Of a stretch of DNA of 64,000 nt, positions 33,845 through 43,681 are shown one piece after another (the first letter of the stretch is position 1; each line of letters opens with the position of its first letter). A program made the position numbers and the translations under genes. This DNA is from Myotis daubentonii. Taxonomy: Eukaryota; Chordata; Mammalia; Chiroptera; Vespertilionidae. The stretch lies in contig NC_081861.1 of assembly GCF_963259705.1 (NCBI RefSeq), positions 107,972,102 through 108,036,101 on the forward strand, written 5' to 3'. The notes under the pieces are model-generated. The model was given only the letters and a program-made list of their open reading frames with translations. It made no database searches and was not told the origin of the DNA.

Positions 33845-33966
33845 GGACTTGTATGCATGCATATAAGCATAACCAATGGATACAGACACCGGAGGATGAG
33901 GGCATGAGTGGGGGTATGGGGACAATGGGGGGATAATGACACATTTGTAATATCTTAATCAATAAA
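33845..33966 (+). mobile_element. Very short L1 3' UTR fragment
   Basis: AAGGACTTGTATGCATGCAT, ATAAGCATAACCAATGGAT and a G-rich run before AATCTTAATCAATAAAGG are L1 3' UTR. An AAAAATTCCA/AAAAATCCA duplication on both sides indicates an independent, extremely 5'-truncated insertion of about 120 bp into the Tigger element. Confidence 0.8.
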
Positions 33967-34323
33967 GGAAAAAAAATCCAGAAATAAACAATTCATAAAT
34001 TTTTAATTACTTGATACATGAAATCTCAAGCTGTTCCAGTCCATCCCTCATGGGGCATGAATCATCCCTTTATCCAGTGTATTTATACTATATATGATAC
34101 CGTTATTTTAATTAATAATGGTCCCAAAGCTCAAAAGTAGTGATTCTGGCAATTCAGATATGCCAAAGACAAGCCATAAAGTGCTTCCTTTGATTGAAAA
34201 TATGAATATAGTACAATAAGTTATTTTGAGAGAGAAAACAACATCTACCTGAATTTTATTATAATACATTGTTATAATAGTTATATTTTATTATCAGTTA
34301 TTGCTAATCTCTTACTATACTAG

Positions 34324-35101
34324 TGCTGTGAGCCGGTCCATCCTTGCTGTTTCAAGGGACCTGGCATATATGGCATACTGTTCTTAATATGTTTTCTCAC
34401 CTTCTTGGCACTATGTGTTTTAACCAAGGTCACCTCTCTGAGAAAGGTTGTTTCCCCAGGTAGGGATTTTCCCAAGTTAGGGAGGGAATAAAACCCCTTA
34501 ACTAAGTGCCAGGCGGGTAATTAATCACTTTAACTATGAACAATCATGCTTAAGCTACATAATCTTTACTCCCTGGAATGGAGATAAGAAATGCCCTAAC
34601 CTTTGGAATAGAGATTGATAGGATTGGAATCAACTGGTATAAATACAGATGTAACAAGACAACAGGACACAGAACCTAGACACAGAACCTAGAGACAGAA
34701 GAACTTCGCTGGAGAGAACACGGCAAAAGATCCTGGACAGAAACTGGCCACAGAACCTAGAGACAGAACCTAGCAAGAGAACCTGGCTGGAGAACCTAGA
34801 GACAGAACCTGGCTACAGAACCTGGATAGAACATGGCAAGAGAACCTGACTAGAACCTGGTGACTGAACCTGGCTGGAGAACCTGGACAGAACCTAGAGA
34901 CAGAACCTAGCAAGAGAACATGGACACAGAACCTGGCTGGAGATCCTAGCCAGAACTTTGCCGGAGATCCTGACCAGAACTTGGCTAGAGATCCTGGCTA
35001 GGCTGCTGATCAACTGAACGCTGCCTCTGTGTCATTCCTTCTTTGCTGACTCCGTCCACACCTTTGGGGACCCCTGGACCTGCTGGGGTTGGACCCCAGC
35101 A
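34324..35101 (+). repeat. Solo retroviral LTR, 6-bp target duplication
   Basis: The LTR begins TGCTGTGAGCCGG and ends TTGGACCCCAGCA, with TACTAG exactly on both sides (34,318-34,323 and 35,102-35,107). TATAAATACAG at 34,639 is a likely TATA box. Downstream an irregular array of AACCTAGAGACAG and AACCTGGCTGGAG modules extends to about 34,985. The family is the same as the LTRs at 13,852 and 15,631 and supplied the short LTR piece at 42,155. It lies inside Tigger, whose sequence continues on both sides. Confidence 0.92.
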
Positions 35102-35168
35102 TACTAGTATTTAATTTATAAGTTAAACATTATTATAGATATGTGTGTACAGGAAAAAACATAATATA

Positions 35169-35290
35169 CAGAGGTGGGCAAAATCAGGTTTATAGTTTCA
35201 ATACAAATAAATAAGAATTAAGAAATAATAATACAAGAATAATCTGTGTTTCAACTATTCACAACTGTAAACCTACTTTTGCCAAAACTG
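35169..35290 (+). mobile_element. Mariner-type MITE, TA target duplication
   Basis: Inverted termini CAGAGGTGGGCAAAATCAGG and CCTACTTTTGCCAAAACTG enclose an AT-rich 80-bp core. TA dinucleotides flank it at 35,167-35,168 and 35,291-35,292. At 122 bp it is a non-autonomous Tc1/mariner element inserted in the 3' part of Tigger. Confidence 0.85.
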
Positions 35291-35375
35291 TATGTAGGAT
35301 TTGGTACCATCCACAGTTTCAGGCATCCACTCGGGGTCTTGTAACATACACCCAGAGAATAAGGCATGGCTACTG

Positions 35376-36730
35376 TAATTATATGCTGTTTTTGGATAGT
35401 TTTCAATAAATTATTTGAAATTGTATCAATTTCGTTCTGCACAAGTTAGTTTTTAAATTCCTTTACAAAATGGATCCAGTCATTATTTTCTCTTGACTCT
35501 TCCATAAGGCTTCTTCCAAGGCTTAGCTCAAAGTAGTCTTTCAATTAAATATATATTCACTGATCAAGCCAAGCAGTAAATATATACTGAGGGTATTCAA
35601 CTTTGTGCCAGATATTTTTCTAGGTAATGGATGAAAATTAGAAATCAGAGTCCTGCAAAACTGTGAATAGTTCACTAATGGATCTTTATACAGAAAATAT
35701 AGACTTACACTGTATTAGTAAAATAAAAGCAAACTATAATTTCACTTAGCCCAAAAGAAAAGATGCTAATTCCTCACATCTCAAGAAGGGTAAAACATAT
35801 TCAGAGAGCAGAAAAGGAGGTTGGACATCATTATAGGATTCTTCAGTTTGGCCTGGAATTGGGTCTGCCTTGTTAAGTTGGTCCAGTCAGGAGAAAAACA
35901 GTAATCCTTCCAGTGGATCTCAGTAAGTATATCCACAAAAAAACAATCACAGGCCACCAAAGAGAGAGCAAGCCACAGTATTCATTTTTTCCCCTCAGGC
36001 TGAGTGTAATCATAAATTTTATATTGGCTGGGTATGCAAAATTCTTTTTATATTATGTCTTTTTATACAGTCTTTTTATATTATGTTGCTAAGAATCAAA
36101 TATACTCTTATATTTCAAAAGTAGAATTTATACTTAAGTTCAGATCACTGTTTCATAAAGTAGGTTCAACCAACCTTTTCCCAAGCAATATTATACTATA
36201 TTTGACATATTTCCCCATAAAGTAAATATATGACAAGAGTAACTGAAACTTGCTTGCTTTTCATATAAAATGTCAACAAACTTTTAAGGCCTATGGTCTT
36301 TTTTTGCCTTTTTTTTTTAAGGCCTATGGCCTTAAACTAATTTATGCAACAATATGCTAACCAAAAGGAAAAAGTACTAATTAAAGAATAATAAAAAAGG
36401 GGCCAGGTCCTAAAAGGAGATTATGCCATTACCAATATTTGAATAAAATTTTTATTGCTCTTTCCTGCTAAAGGTCTTGGTGACTATTCTTTCTTCAACC
36501 ATATGCTACAGGATATTTCTTACTCTCAATTTCAAAGTATTCATTCTACTAAGAGCTTACATATTGATTAGTAACTGTGAATAGCTCACTAATAGAACTT
36601 TATACAGAAAATATAGACTTACACTGTATTAGTAACTCTACACTTGAAAATTTTTCAGCTTATATCGTTTAATGTTTGGAGTCATAGGAATTATACAAAT
36701 TATAAAAAAGTAACTTTTTACCCACTAATC
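35376..36730. other. No gene; contains a dispersed 63-bp direct repeat
   Basis: AT-rich unassigned sequence. Positions 35,659-35,721 and 36,573-36,635 are 63-bp near-identical copies (three mismatches). A separate 15-bp duplication TTTTAAGGCCTATGG lies at 36,282-36,296 and 36,315-36,329 around a T-rich spacer. Confidence 0.5.
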
Positions 36731-36971
36731 TCTCTATATAAAAGCTTAATATGCAAATTGTCCCTGCAGGAGTTCGACTGGGAGACCGATAGCTTGCTAT
36801 GATGTGTGCTGACCACCAGGGGGTGACACAGAATGAAGAAAGGCCCTGGCTGGCAGCTGGCAGCTGGGGAAGGAAGGCCCCAACCAGCAGCCGAAAGGCC
36901 TGATTAGCCCTGATCGCCAGCCAGGCCTAGGACCCCCTACCTGTGCACGAATTTCATGCACTGGGCCTCTA
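36731..36971 (+). mobile_element. HeliBat-type non-autonomous Helitron, sense
   Basis: TCTCTATATAAAAGCTTAAT, the ATGCAAATTG block and GTGCTGACCACCAGGGGGTG mark a bat Helitron 5' region. The 3' end carries the hairpin GTGCACGAATTTCATGCAC and then TGGGCCTCTA, a decayed CTAG. About 241 bp long, with no coding capacity. Confidence 0.85.
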
Positions 36972-37152
36972 ATAAATTAATAACTCAGCAGATCAACAAC
37001 CTCCAGTTTGAGATGTGGTCACAAATTATGTGGGCATTTTTTTTTTTTAAGACGGACCAGTGAGCCTGCTTGCTTTGCAGCAGCCCCGGAACTGCTCCAG
37101 CCTGGGTGTAATTAAGACAAGCTAATCAGAGAGTCGGAGGAAGTGCCTAGGA

Positions 37153-37230
37153 CAGGATGAGGCCCAGAAATCAGGATTTTAAAAAGATTCCCAGGTGATT
37201 CTAATGTGCAGCCAAGGTTGAGAACCACTA
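37153..37230 (+). mobile_element. 78-bp half-element of the foldback hAT, perfect 8-bp duplication
   Basis: Only the right arm of the foldback hAT is present, from AGGATGAGGCCCAGAAATC (preceded by C) to GGTTGAGAACCACTA. GCCTAGGA flanks it exactly on both sides (37,145-37,152 and 37,231-37,238), so this half behaved as a complete insertion. An internal CAG at the start of the arm appears to have served as the left terminus. Confidence 0.8.
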
Positions 37231-37399
37231 GCCTAGGATGTTGCTGCTGCTGCTGTCACTGGTCTGGGAGAGGTTGGCCTCCTCTGGGACCACACAAACA
37301 GGAAGAATGCAGGGAATCTAAATATGTGAAAGAACAAATCGAGGCGAAGGAGGGGGCCAGAGCTAGCAGGGCGGCAGCTGAGCTAAGAGGCAGCCTGGG

Positions 37400-37580
37400 G
37401 CTGTAAAAGGAGCATATACTCTGTAGGCAGACAGCTTTGGTTCAAACCAGCTCCATCTCTGAGTGAGCCTCTAGCTTTCTCTCCTCTATGTCCTTGGGAT
37501 GGCTCCACCTTGCAGGATTGTTGTTGTGACGATGAGGTGAGATAATGTATGTGAAATAGCTGGTAAGTAGGGGGTGCATA
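37400..37580 (+). repeat. MIR SINE, sense
   Basis: AGACAGCTTTGGTTCAAACC, AGCTCCATCTCTGAGTGAGC, TTGCAGGATTGTTGTTGTGA and GAGGTGAGATAATGTATGTG follow the MIR consensus from its B box to near its 3' end. Confidence 0.8.
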
Positions 37581-38457
37581 AGAAACACACATATGTACAT
37601 ATGCATTTAAAATTGTGTCTGTTTCTCATTTCTCTTGTTCAGGTGGGGAGAGGGGAGATTCATGTGTTAGTGTGACTGTTCTAGTGAAGTAATTCTTATT
37701 TGGAAGAGAGAAATGATAGTGTCTGGAAAGATGTGTCCCGTGTTACCCGAGTGAGGAGAACAATGGAGAGCAGGGCATGCTGGGGAACTCCCTGAGGGCA
37801 GACCTGTCATTTTGTCCCCAGTGCCTGGGCTCTGGCTCACAGTGTGCAGAATGAATGGTTCCAGATCAGGAAAGGAGGGCCAGATCACAGGGCTCGGTAT
37901 ATGTGGGCATTTTGATGTTTGTTAAAGTTATTAATACTTTGGCTGCCTTTCCACTGTTGTTGTCTTGATAGCTGCCAGAATCACAGCCTACATAGTGATT
38001 CTCAAATCTAAAATCAGAGTACATGAGTTCAAAGTTTGGCCTTACAATCTTCTAATTGTGTAGTATTAGAAAGTTTCTAAAGGTCATTAAGAACATATGT
38101 AAAAAGTTCAGAACAATAACTGTTAAGTAAACTCTGAGGTAATGCCAGTCATCCTCCCTCATTCCCTACTCTGTCTTATGTTTTCAGGTTCAAAATGAAA
38201 ATAACAAAAGTATGTATCTCAAAGAATTGTTGGGAGATTAAAGGAGATAAATAATAGAAGCAGCAGCTACATTTAAAATGAGGTATAAGGAACAATGGAA
38301 AAGTATTGATAGTCAAGAAAGGTATATTATATAGAAGCTTCAAGTGACCAAGAAACTAGAGTAGGAATGGCAGACAGAGTGGTGGGAACCACCTGTGAAA
38401 GTGGGTACTTGAGATTTATGAATGCATATAAAACACCTCAGACTATGCAGTGGTTCT
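37581..38457. other. No gene; possible diverged MIR around 38,000-38,275
   Basis: No coding signal is apparent. ATGAGTTCAAAGTTTGGCC near 38,026 and TTGTTGGGAGATTAAAGG near 38,227 could be two parts of a decayed MIR. The assignment is weak. Confidence 0.35.
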
Positions 38458-38670
38458 CAACCTTGGCTGCACATTAAGAATCACCTGGGAGTCTTTTTAA
38501 AATCCTGATTTCTGGGCCTCACCCTCCGGAAATTTTGTTTCTTTGTTATGGAATGGGGCCACAACATTAGTAACAAAGAAACAGAATTTCCAGAGGATGA
38601 GGCCCAGAAATCAGGATTTTAAAAAGACTCCCAGGTGATTCTAATGTGCAGCCAAGGTTGAGAACCACTG
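38458..38670. mobile_element. Foldback hAT MITE, complete 213-bp palindrome
   Basis: CAGTGGTTCTCAACCTTGGC at the left and GCCAAGGTTGAGAACCACTG at the right begin arms of about 100 bp that are nearly perfect reverse complements, meeting at a short centre near 38,560 (GGGGCCACAACATTAGTAAC). The outer 20 bp resemble MER5-type hAT ends. The immediate flanks (AGACTATG and TCTCAGAG) do not match, so I cannot show its target duplication. Confidence 0.82.
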
Positions 38671-39674
38671 TCTCAGAGGAAGGAGAAAAATGTTAGGTGA
38701 ATAGGCAGACCTGCTGTGAAGCCCCACCCAGGGCCAGATTGGAAATACAACTAAGTTGGAGAACATTCACCTGGAATTACCAACTGAGGTCCATCTGAGG
38801 AGGAGACTTATATCAAGGAAGGAGAAAAAACACCTGGAGACTGGTAGAAAGGGTGAGCTTGTGAAAGGAGCTGACCCAGGTTCCAGGGGTGGCAGGTCTA
38901 GCCGAGAGTGAGGAGGGAGCTCCCAGCTATTCAGAAGATAGAGGCCTGGAACTCCACAGCCCAGAGCACCAGAGCTGGTCTCCACAGCCCAGAGCACCAG
39001 AGCTGAGACCAGCTAGCTGCTCCCAGCAGCCACAGGGCAGTAAAAGAAAAAACAAAACAAAACAAAAAAACCCTCCCCTAGGTAATACAGCTTGTCCCAC
39101 CCTCAGGAGCCCTGAGGCCACACCCTGCATTTTGACCTTTTCAGAGGAAACAAAAACAGAGGCCAAGCCTACCAGTTAGAACAGTCTCAGGAGCCTCACT
39201 GACTGGATTGGAGGAGGGGCAGTTCACCCCCACTATCATGGGAACCAGACTGGTACTTTACACACATGAGAGAGCGGATAAACCTCCAAGTTTCTAGCCC
39301 ACACAACTGGTCTCCATACAAGGATCTCTGTTGAGCCCAGGGCAGAGTAATATTTTGGGTGATTCACAGAGATTAGCTCTGTTCCAGGAAACACACCCAC
39401 CCTAAAAGCTAAACAGCACCTCCCCCACCTAAAGTCCTTGAGTGATTGAGATTGAAGCTGGTTAGCAGGCAAAGGCAGAGCCCAGAGAACAGGGGAAGTT
39501 TTCTGACACAGCCCTGGGATCCATGGTGCTAACAAAGCTACTCTACAGAGCAGATTATACCCAGCTACTTGCAACCAAGTCCTGTGGAGACAGACACAAA
39601 CAGTGGATCAGTGAATCACTTAGAGGTTCAAACAAACAGCTAAAAGCCAAAGGATAGTTCCTGACAGTGGTTAG

Positions 39675-40061
39675 TGTTAGGTCGGAGAGAGCCCAGGTTC
39701 GGATGCATGCAGGCATGTGATGAAATAATGAACTTCCCCTGGAATTTCTCACAGATCAACGTGCCAGACACAGATACCAGCTTCTTCTCCCTGAATCCAC
39801 ATACCCCCACACAGATAGGGACTTCTTCTGAATAGCCCCGCCCATCCCCTGCGGCAGAGAATTCCTCAGCTCATGTCCCCGCCCCTCACCCAACTGCAGT
39901 ATAAAAAAAGCGCCCCCCTCCCTGTTGGCATGAATCCACGTGCCCTGTCCTGGGGGTACATGGGTCTCCCGGGGACGCAGAATAAACCTTTTCCTTTCCT
40001 TTCTTTTCTGATTCACTGGACTCTATTTCTTGCGCCGCCTACTGAGCCACGTAACCTAACA
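39675..40061 (+). repeat. Solo LTR, 5-bp target duplication
   Basis: TGTTAGGTCGG opens and CACGTAACCTAACA closes a 387-bp LTR, with GTTAG on both sides (39,670-39,674 and 40,062-40,066). GTATAAAAAAAGCG near 39,898 is a TATA box and AGAATAAACC near 39,979 a poly(A) signal, 80 bp apart as in a compact LTR. The 5-bp duplication and TGTTAGG...CCTAACA ends separate it from the 6-bp families in this window. Two GCCCCGCCC-type GC boxes lie upstream of the TATA box. Confidence 0.88.
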
Positions 40062-40521
40062 GTTAGCACCTAAATACCTCATAGGAAGCCCAGAATTTGC
40101 AGACAGAAGAGTAGAATCCAAAGGGAGCCTTCATGGGGCACTAAACTGCTGAAACAAATACCACTTCACTTTTTTATAATTTTCTCTTCTTTATTCCCTT
40201 TTTGCTTTGCTTTACTTTTTTATTTTTCCTTACTTTTTTACCCTTTTCAATTTATTTTTTTATCTATCTGCTTTATTGATTTATTATTCTAGTCTCTAGT
40301 GTTTCATTTATATATCTAATCTTCCTCTTCCCTTATCCTCAATTCTTTTTTCTTTGATTAACTATTAATGGTTTTCACCTTTCTTTCACGCTTTTCTATA
40401 TCTCATCTTTACTTTTCTTATTTTAGATCTATCTGATTTCGCCTCTATTTTCCTTTCCATTTTTTTTCATTTCATTTTTTCCTTTATTTTAAACCATTTT
40501 CCTTTCCCTATTCCCCTAAGT

Positions 40522-40743
40522 AAGCAGTTCTCAACCTGTGAGTCACGACCCCTTTGGGGGACAAATGACCCTTTCACAGGGGTTGCCTAAGACCATCAGA
40601 AAACACATATATAATTACATATTGTTTTTGTGATTAATCACTATGCTTTAATTATGTTCAATTTGTAATAATGAAATTGGGGTCACCACAACATGAGGAA
40701 CTGTATTAAAAGGTCGTGGCATTAGGAAGGTTGAGAACTACTG
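40522..40743 (+). mobile_element. SPIN hAT, internally deleted copy
   Basis: The left end AAGCAGTTCTCAACCTGTGA (consensus CAGCGGTTC with two changes) and right end GGTTGAGAACTACTG enclose a 222-bp SPIN that jumps from TTCAATTTGTAATAATGAAA to TTGGGGTCACCACAAC, losing about 90 bp of the centre. The 8-bp duplication CCCTAAGT is perfect (40,514-40,521 and 40,744-40,751). It sits in the L1 5' UTR. Confidence 0.92.
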
Positions 40744-41503
40744 CCCTAAGTCTTCATTCTTATTTTATTTATTTCAGTTCTTCATCTACATATTCCTTCT
40801 CCCCACATTTTCATTGTTTTTTTGCTTTGTGCTTTTTAGTTGCTTGTTTGTTGTTTTGTTTTGTCCTCATATATTTTCTTTCTTTTTTCTATCATTCTTG
40901 CTCTCTTTTCTCTTTCCTAATTCTCTCTTCTCTGGTGATTGCTTCTGTTGATGCTGTAGGGGTCTTGTGTATGTTTTTGTTTTAATTATTCTGTTTCATG
41001 TTTTGTTGTGTTGTATTCTGTTCTTTTCTGTCACCACCTCCACAACAGCTCACACTATGTGGTCAGGGTAAGCCACATAGCCAGCCTGAGAGGAGACTCC
41101 ATCATGAGTGGGGCAATAACATTCAAGACCCAACTAAAACAGGAGAACCCAGAAAACTCACATAAAGGGTTATTCTAGAGCACCCAGCTCAGGATGTCTA
41201 AGAGACTGCACCACTGAGTCCCACAAAACACTTAATACATAAGACCACCCCACAAAATCTAGGAGGCATAGCAGTTTGATCTAATACATATAAACAAAAA
41301 AAAGGATAGCAAAAATGGGGAGAAAATGAAACAACCTCCAAAATGAAAGAAAATAAGGAATCACCAGAAAACAAACTAAATGAAATGGAGGTAAACAATT
41401 TGTCAGATAAAGATTTCAGAATAATAGGGCGTTAAAAAAATTCAGTGAGAACTATAAACAACCTAATTAGAATTATAAGGGGCTTAATGAAAGCTACACC
41501 AAC

Positions 41504-42145
41504 ATGAAAAGAGAGGTGGAAACCCTAAATAAGAATCAATTGGAAATGAGGAATGACATAACTGAAATAAAGAATACCCTGGAAGGATTCAACAGTAGAT
41601 TAGAAGAAGCTGAGAACCAAATCAGTGATTTGGAAGACAAGGTAGAAAAAACATCCCTTCAGAACAGCAAGTGGAAAAATAAAATAAAAAGCAGGAGGAG
41701 AGTCTAAGGGAGCTTTGGGATAACATGAAATATAACAACATTCACATTATAGGGGTGCCAGAAAGAGCAGAATCTGAGAAAGGAATAGAAAATCTATTTG
41801 AATTAATAATGGCAGAAATTTTTCCTAATCTGGTGAAAGAAAAAATCAATAAAATTCAGGATACACAGAAAGTTCCAACGAAAATGAATTCCAAAAGACC
41901 CACACCAAGGTACATTTTATTTGAAACAGCAAACATTTAAAAAGGAAAGAAACATAAAGGCTGTGAGAGAAACACAAAAAGTAACCTACAAGAGGGCTCC
42001 CATTAGACTGTCACCTGACTTCTCAATAGAGACACTTCAGACCATAAGGGAGAGGCATGAGGTATACAAAGTAATAAATACCAAGGTACTGAACCCAAGA
42101 CTCCTCTATCCACAAGGCTATCATTCAAAATCTAAGGTGAAATAA
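41504..42145 (+). pseudogene. L1 ORF1p remnant in three frames
   Basis: The pieces cover most of ORF1p. 41,504-41,707 gives the coiled coil ending AENQISDLEDKVEK; 41,725-41,940 the RNA-recognition domain (NNIHIIGVPER, GIENLFELIMAE); 41,921-42,145 the C-terminal domain (PIRLSPDFSIETLQTIRERH, LNPRLLYPQ). Three frames mean at least two frameshifts. The last codons are separated from the rest by the LTR-HAL1 insertion and continue at 43,431. The protein would have been the trimeric L1 RNA chaperone. Confidence 0.87.
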
Positions 42146-42154
42146 AGAGCTTCT

Positions 42155-43424
42155 TGACAGAACCTAGACATAGAAACTGGCCACAGAACCTAGACACAGA
42201 ACCTACACAGGAGGAGAGAACCAAGATGGCGGCAGAGGTAAATACCAGAGTTTGCTGCCTCGAACAACCACTTCAAAAATACAACTAAAAGATGGAACGG
42301 ACATCACCCAGAACCACAGGAAAGCTGGCTGAGGGGAAATTCTTCAACTAGAAGGAAAGAGAACAGCATACTGAGGCTCAGAGGAGGCGCAGTGCAGAAA
42401 ATACAAAGGTGCAGAGGTGCGCACAGAGCGGGCTGGTGGCTGAGGGCACGGTTGTCATTTTCAATCAGGAGGGAAGCTCAGGCCCTGAGCTCCAGTTCTG
42501 GGCGAGTCTCTAGGGACCCAGACTCAAACGGGAGAAGCGGGACTCTCTGGCATCGGTTGGAATGAGAGGGCAGCTTTCTCTCCGTGATTTGCAGCGGTTG
42601 CTGGGACTCTGAGAGGCAGAGGAGCGCAAGAATCAAGTCAAAGATTTGAAATACGAAGAAGCAAAAAACACCCAACCGGAAAAGCAAAATGAAAAAAGAA
42701 TCCGAAAATTTGAAGATAGTGTAAGGAGCCTCTGGGACAGCTTCAAGCGTACAAACATCAGAATTATAGGGGTGCCAGAAGATGAGAGAGAGCAAGATAT
42801 TGAAAACCTATTTGAAGAAATACTGACAGAAAACTTCCCCTACCTGGTGAAAGAAATAGACTTACAAGTCCAGGAGGCGCAGAGAACCCCAAACAAAAGG
42901 AATCCAAAGAGGACCACACCAAGACACATCATAATTAAAATGCCAAGAGCAAAAGACAAAGAGAGAATCTTAAAAGCAGCAAGAGAGAACTGAAGGTTAG
43001 ATAAAGAGCTTCACAGATAAGGAAAAGCTAAAGGAGTTCATCACCACCAAACCAGTATTATATGAAATGCTGAAAGGTATCCTTTAAGAAGAGGAAGAAG
43101 AAGAAAAAGGTAAAGATACAAATTATGAACAACAAACATCCATCTATCAACAAGTGAATCTAAGAATCAAGTGAATAAATAATCTGGTGATCATAATAGA
43201 ATCAGGGACATAGAAAGGGAATGAACTGACTATTCTTGGGGGGGAAAGGGGTGTGGGAGATGCAGGAAGAGACTGGACAAAAATCGTGCACCTATGGATG
43301 AGGACAGTGTGTGGGGAGTGAGGGCGGAGGGTGGGGTGGGAACTGGAAGGAGGGGAGTTATGGGGGGGAAAAAAGAGTAACAAATGTAATAATCTGAACA
43401 ATAAAGATTTAATTATATATAAAA
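42155..43424 (+). mobile_element. Chimeric retrocopy: LTR piece fused to internally deleted HAL1
   Basis: An 11-bp duplication AAAGAGCTTCT flanks the whole block (42,144-42,154 and 43,425-43,435), interrupting L1 ORF1. The first 55 bp (42,155-42,209) are not HAL1 but AACCTAG-module sequence of the LTR family at 13,852, 15,631 and 34,324, in the sense direction. At 42,210 the HAL1 5' end GAGGAGAGAACCAAGATGG begins. HAL1 then shows two internal deletions relative to the full copy at 56,041: 5' UTR joined to ORF1 near 42,628, and ORF1 joined to its end near 42,990. The 3' UTR and AATAAAGATTTAATTATATA tail follow. It went in as one cDNA. Confidence 0.85.
42646..42993 (+). pseudogene. HAL1 ORF1p middle fragment
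   Basis: A 115-codon open frame covers the end of the coiled coil and the RNA-recognition domain of HAL1 ORF1p: KFEDSVRSLWDSFKRTNI, RIIGVPEDEREQDIENLFEE, FPYLVKEIDLQVQEAQRTP and RHIIIKMPRAKDKERILKAA. It is close in sequence to the copy at 56,620-57,000. The N-terminal region and most of the C-terminal domain are deleted, so it is not functional. Confidence 0.85.
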
Positions 43425-43681
43425 AAAGAGCTTCTCATACAAAAAAAGCTAAAAGAATTTATTGCCACCAAACCAGCACTGCAAAAAATGCTAAAGGGAC
43501 TATAGTAAGAATAAGAAAAAGGAAGAGAAGAAAACAGGCATGAAGAATAAGAATGGCAATAAATGTACATAGAAAACCCTAAAGACTCCATCAAAAAACT
43601 ACTAGGCTTAATAAATGAATTCAGAAATGTAGCAGGATACAAAATTAACACCAAGAAATCTATGGCTTTTTTATACACCAA

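Larger units (their letters stand above)
33753..35375 (+). mobile_element. Tigger (pogo-type) DNA transposon, internally deleted and nested
   Basis: The left end GTAGTCTCCCCTTATCAGTG and the right end, complement of TACAGTAGCCATGCCTTATT, are Tigger inverted termini, with a right-flanking TA. Shortly after GTATTTATACTATATATG the ATG at 34,118 opens MVPKLKSSDSGNSDMPK, the N-terminus of the Tigger transposase, which soon stops. The rest of the gene is deleted; sequence resumes in the 3' part (CTAATTTATAAATTAAAC-like, CAGTTTCAGGCATCCACTCG). An L1 tail, a solo LTR and a mariner MITE are inserted in it, accounting for about 1 kb of its span. Confidence 0.82.

Noticed and set aside
34665..34985. Regularly spaced short repeats resembling a CRISPR array
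   Set aside because: Units are contiguous, irregular and inside an LTR. There are no unique spacers or cas genes, and the sequence is mammalian.
36282..36329. 15-bp TTTTAAGGCCTATGG repeats as a target duplication of a tiny insertion
   Set aside because: The spacer is only a T-rich run; local slippage or a 33-bp tandem duplication explains it without a mobile element.
38450..38678. Target duplication for the complete foldback hAT
   Set aside because: The flanks AGACTATG and TCTCAGAG do not match. A partial CTCAGA similarity is not enough to claim a duplication.
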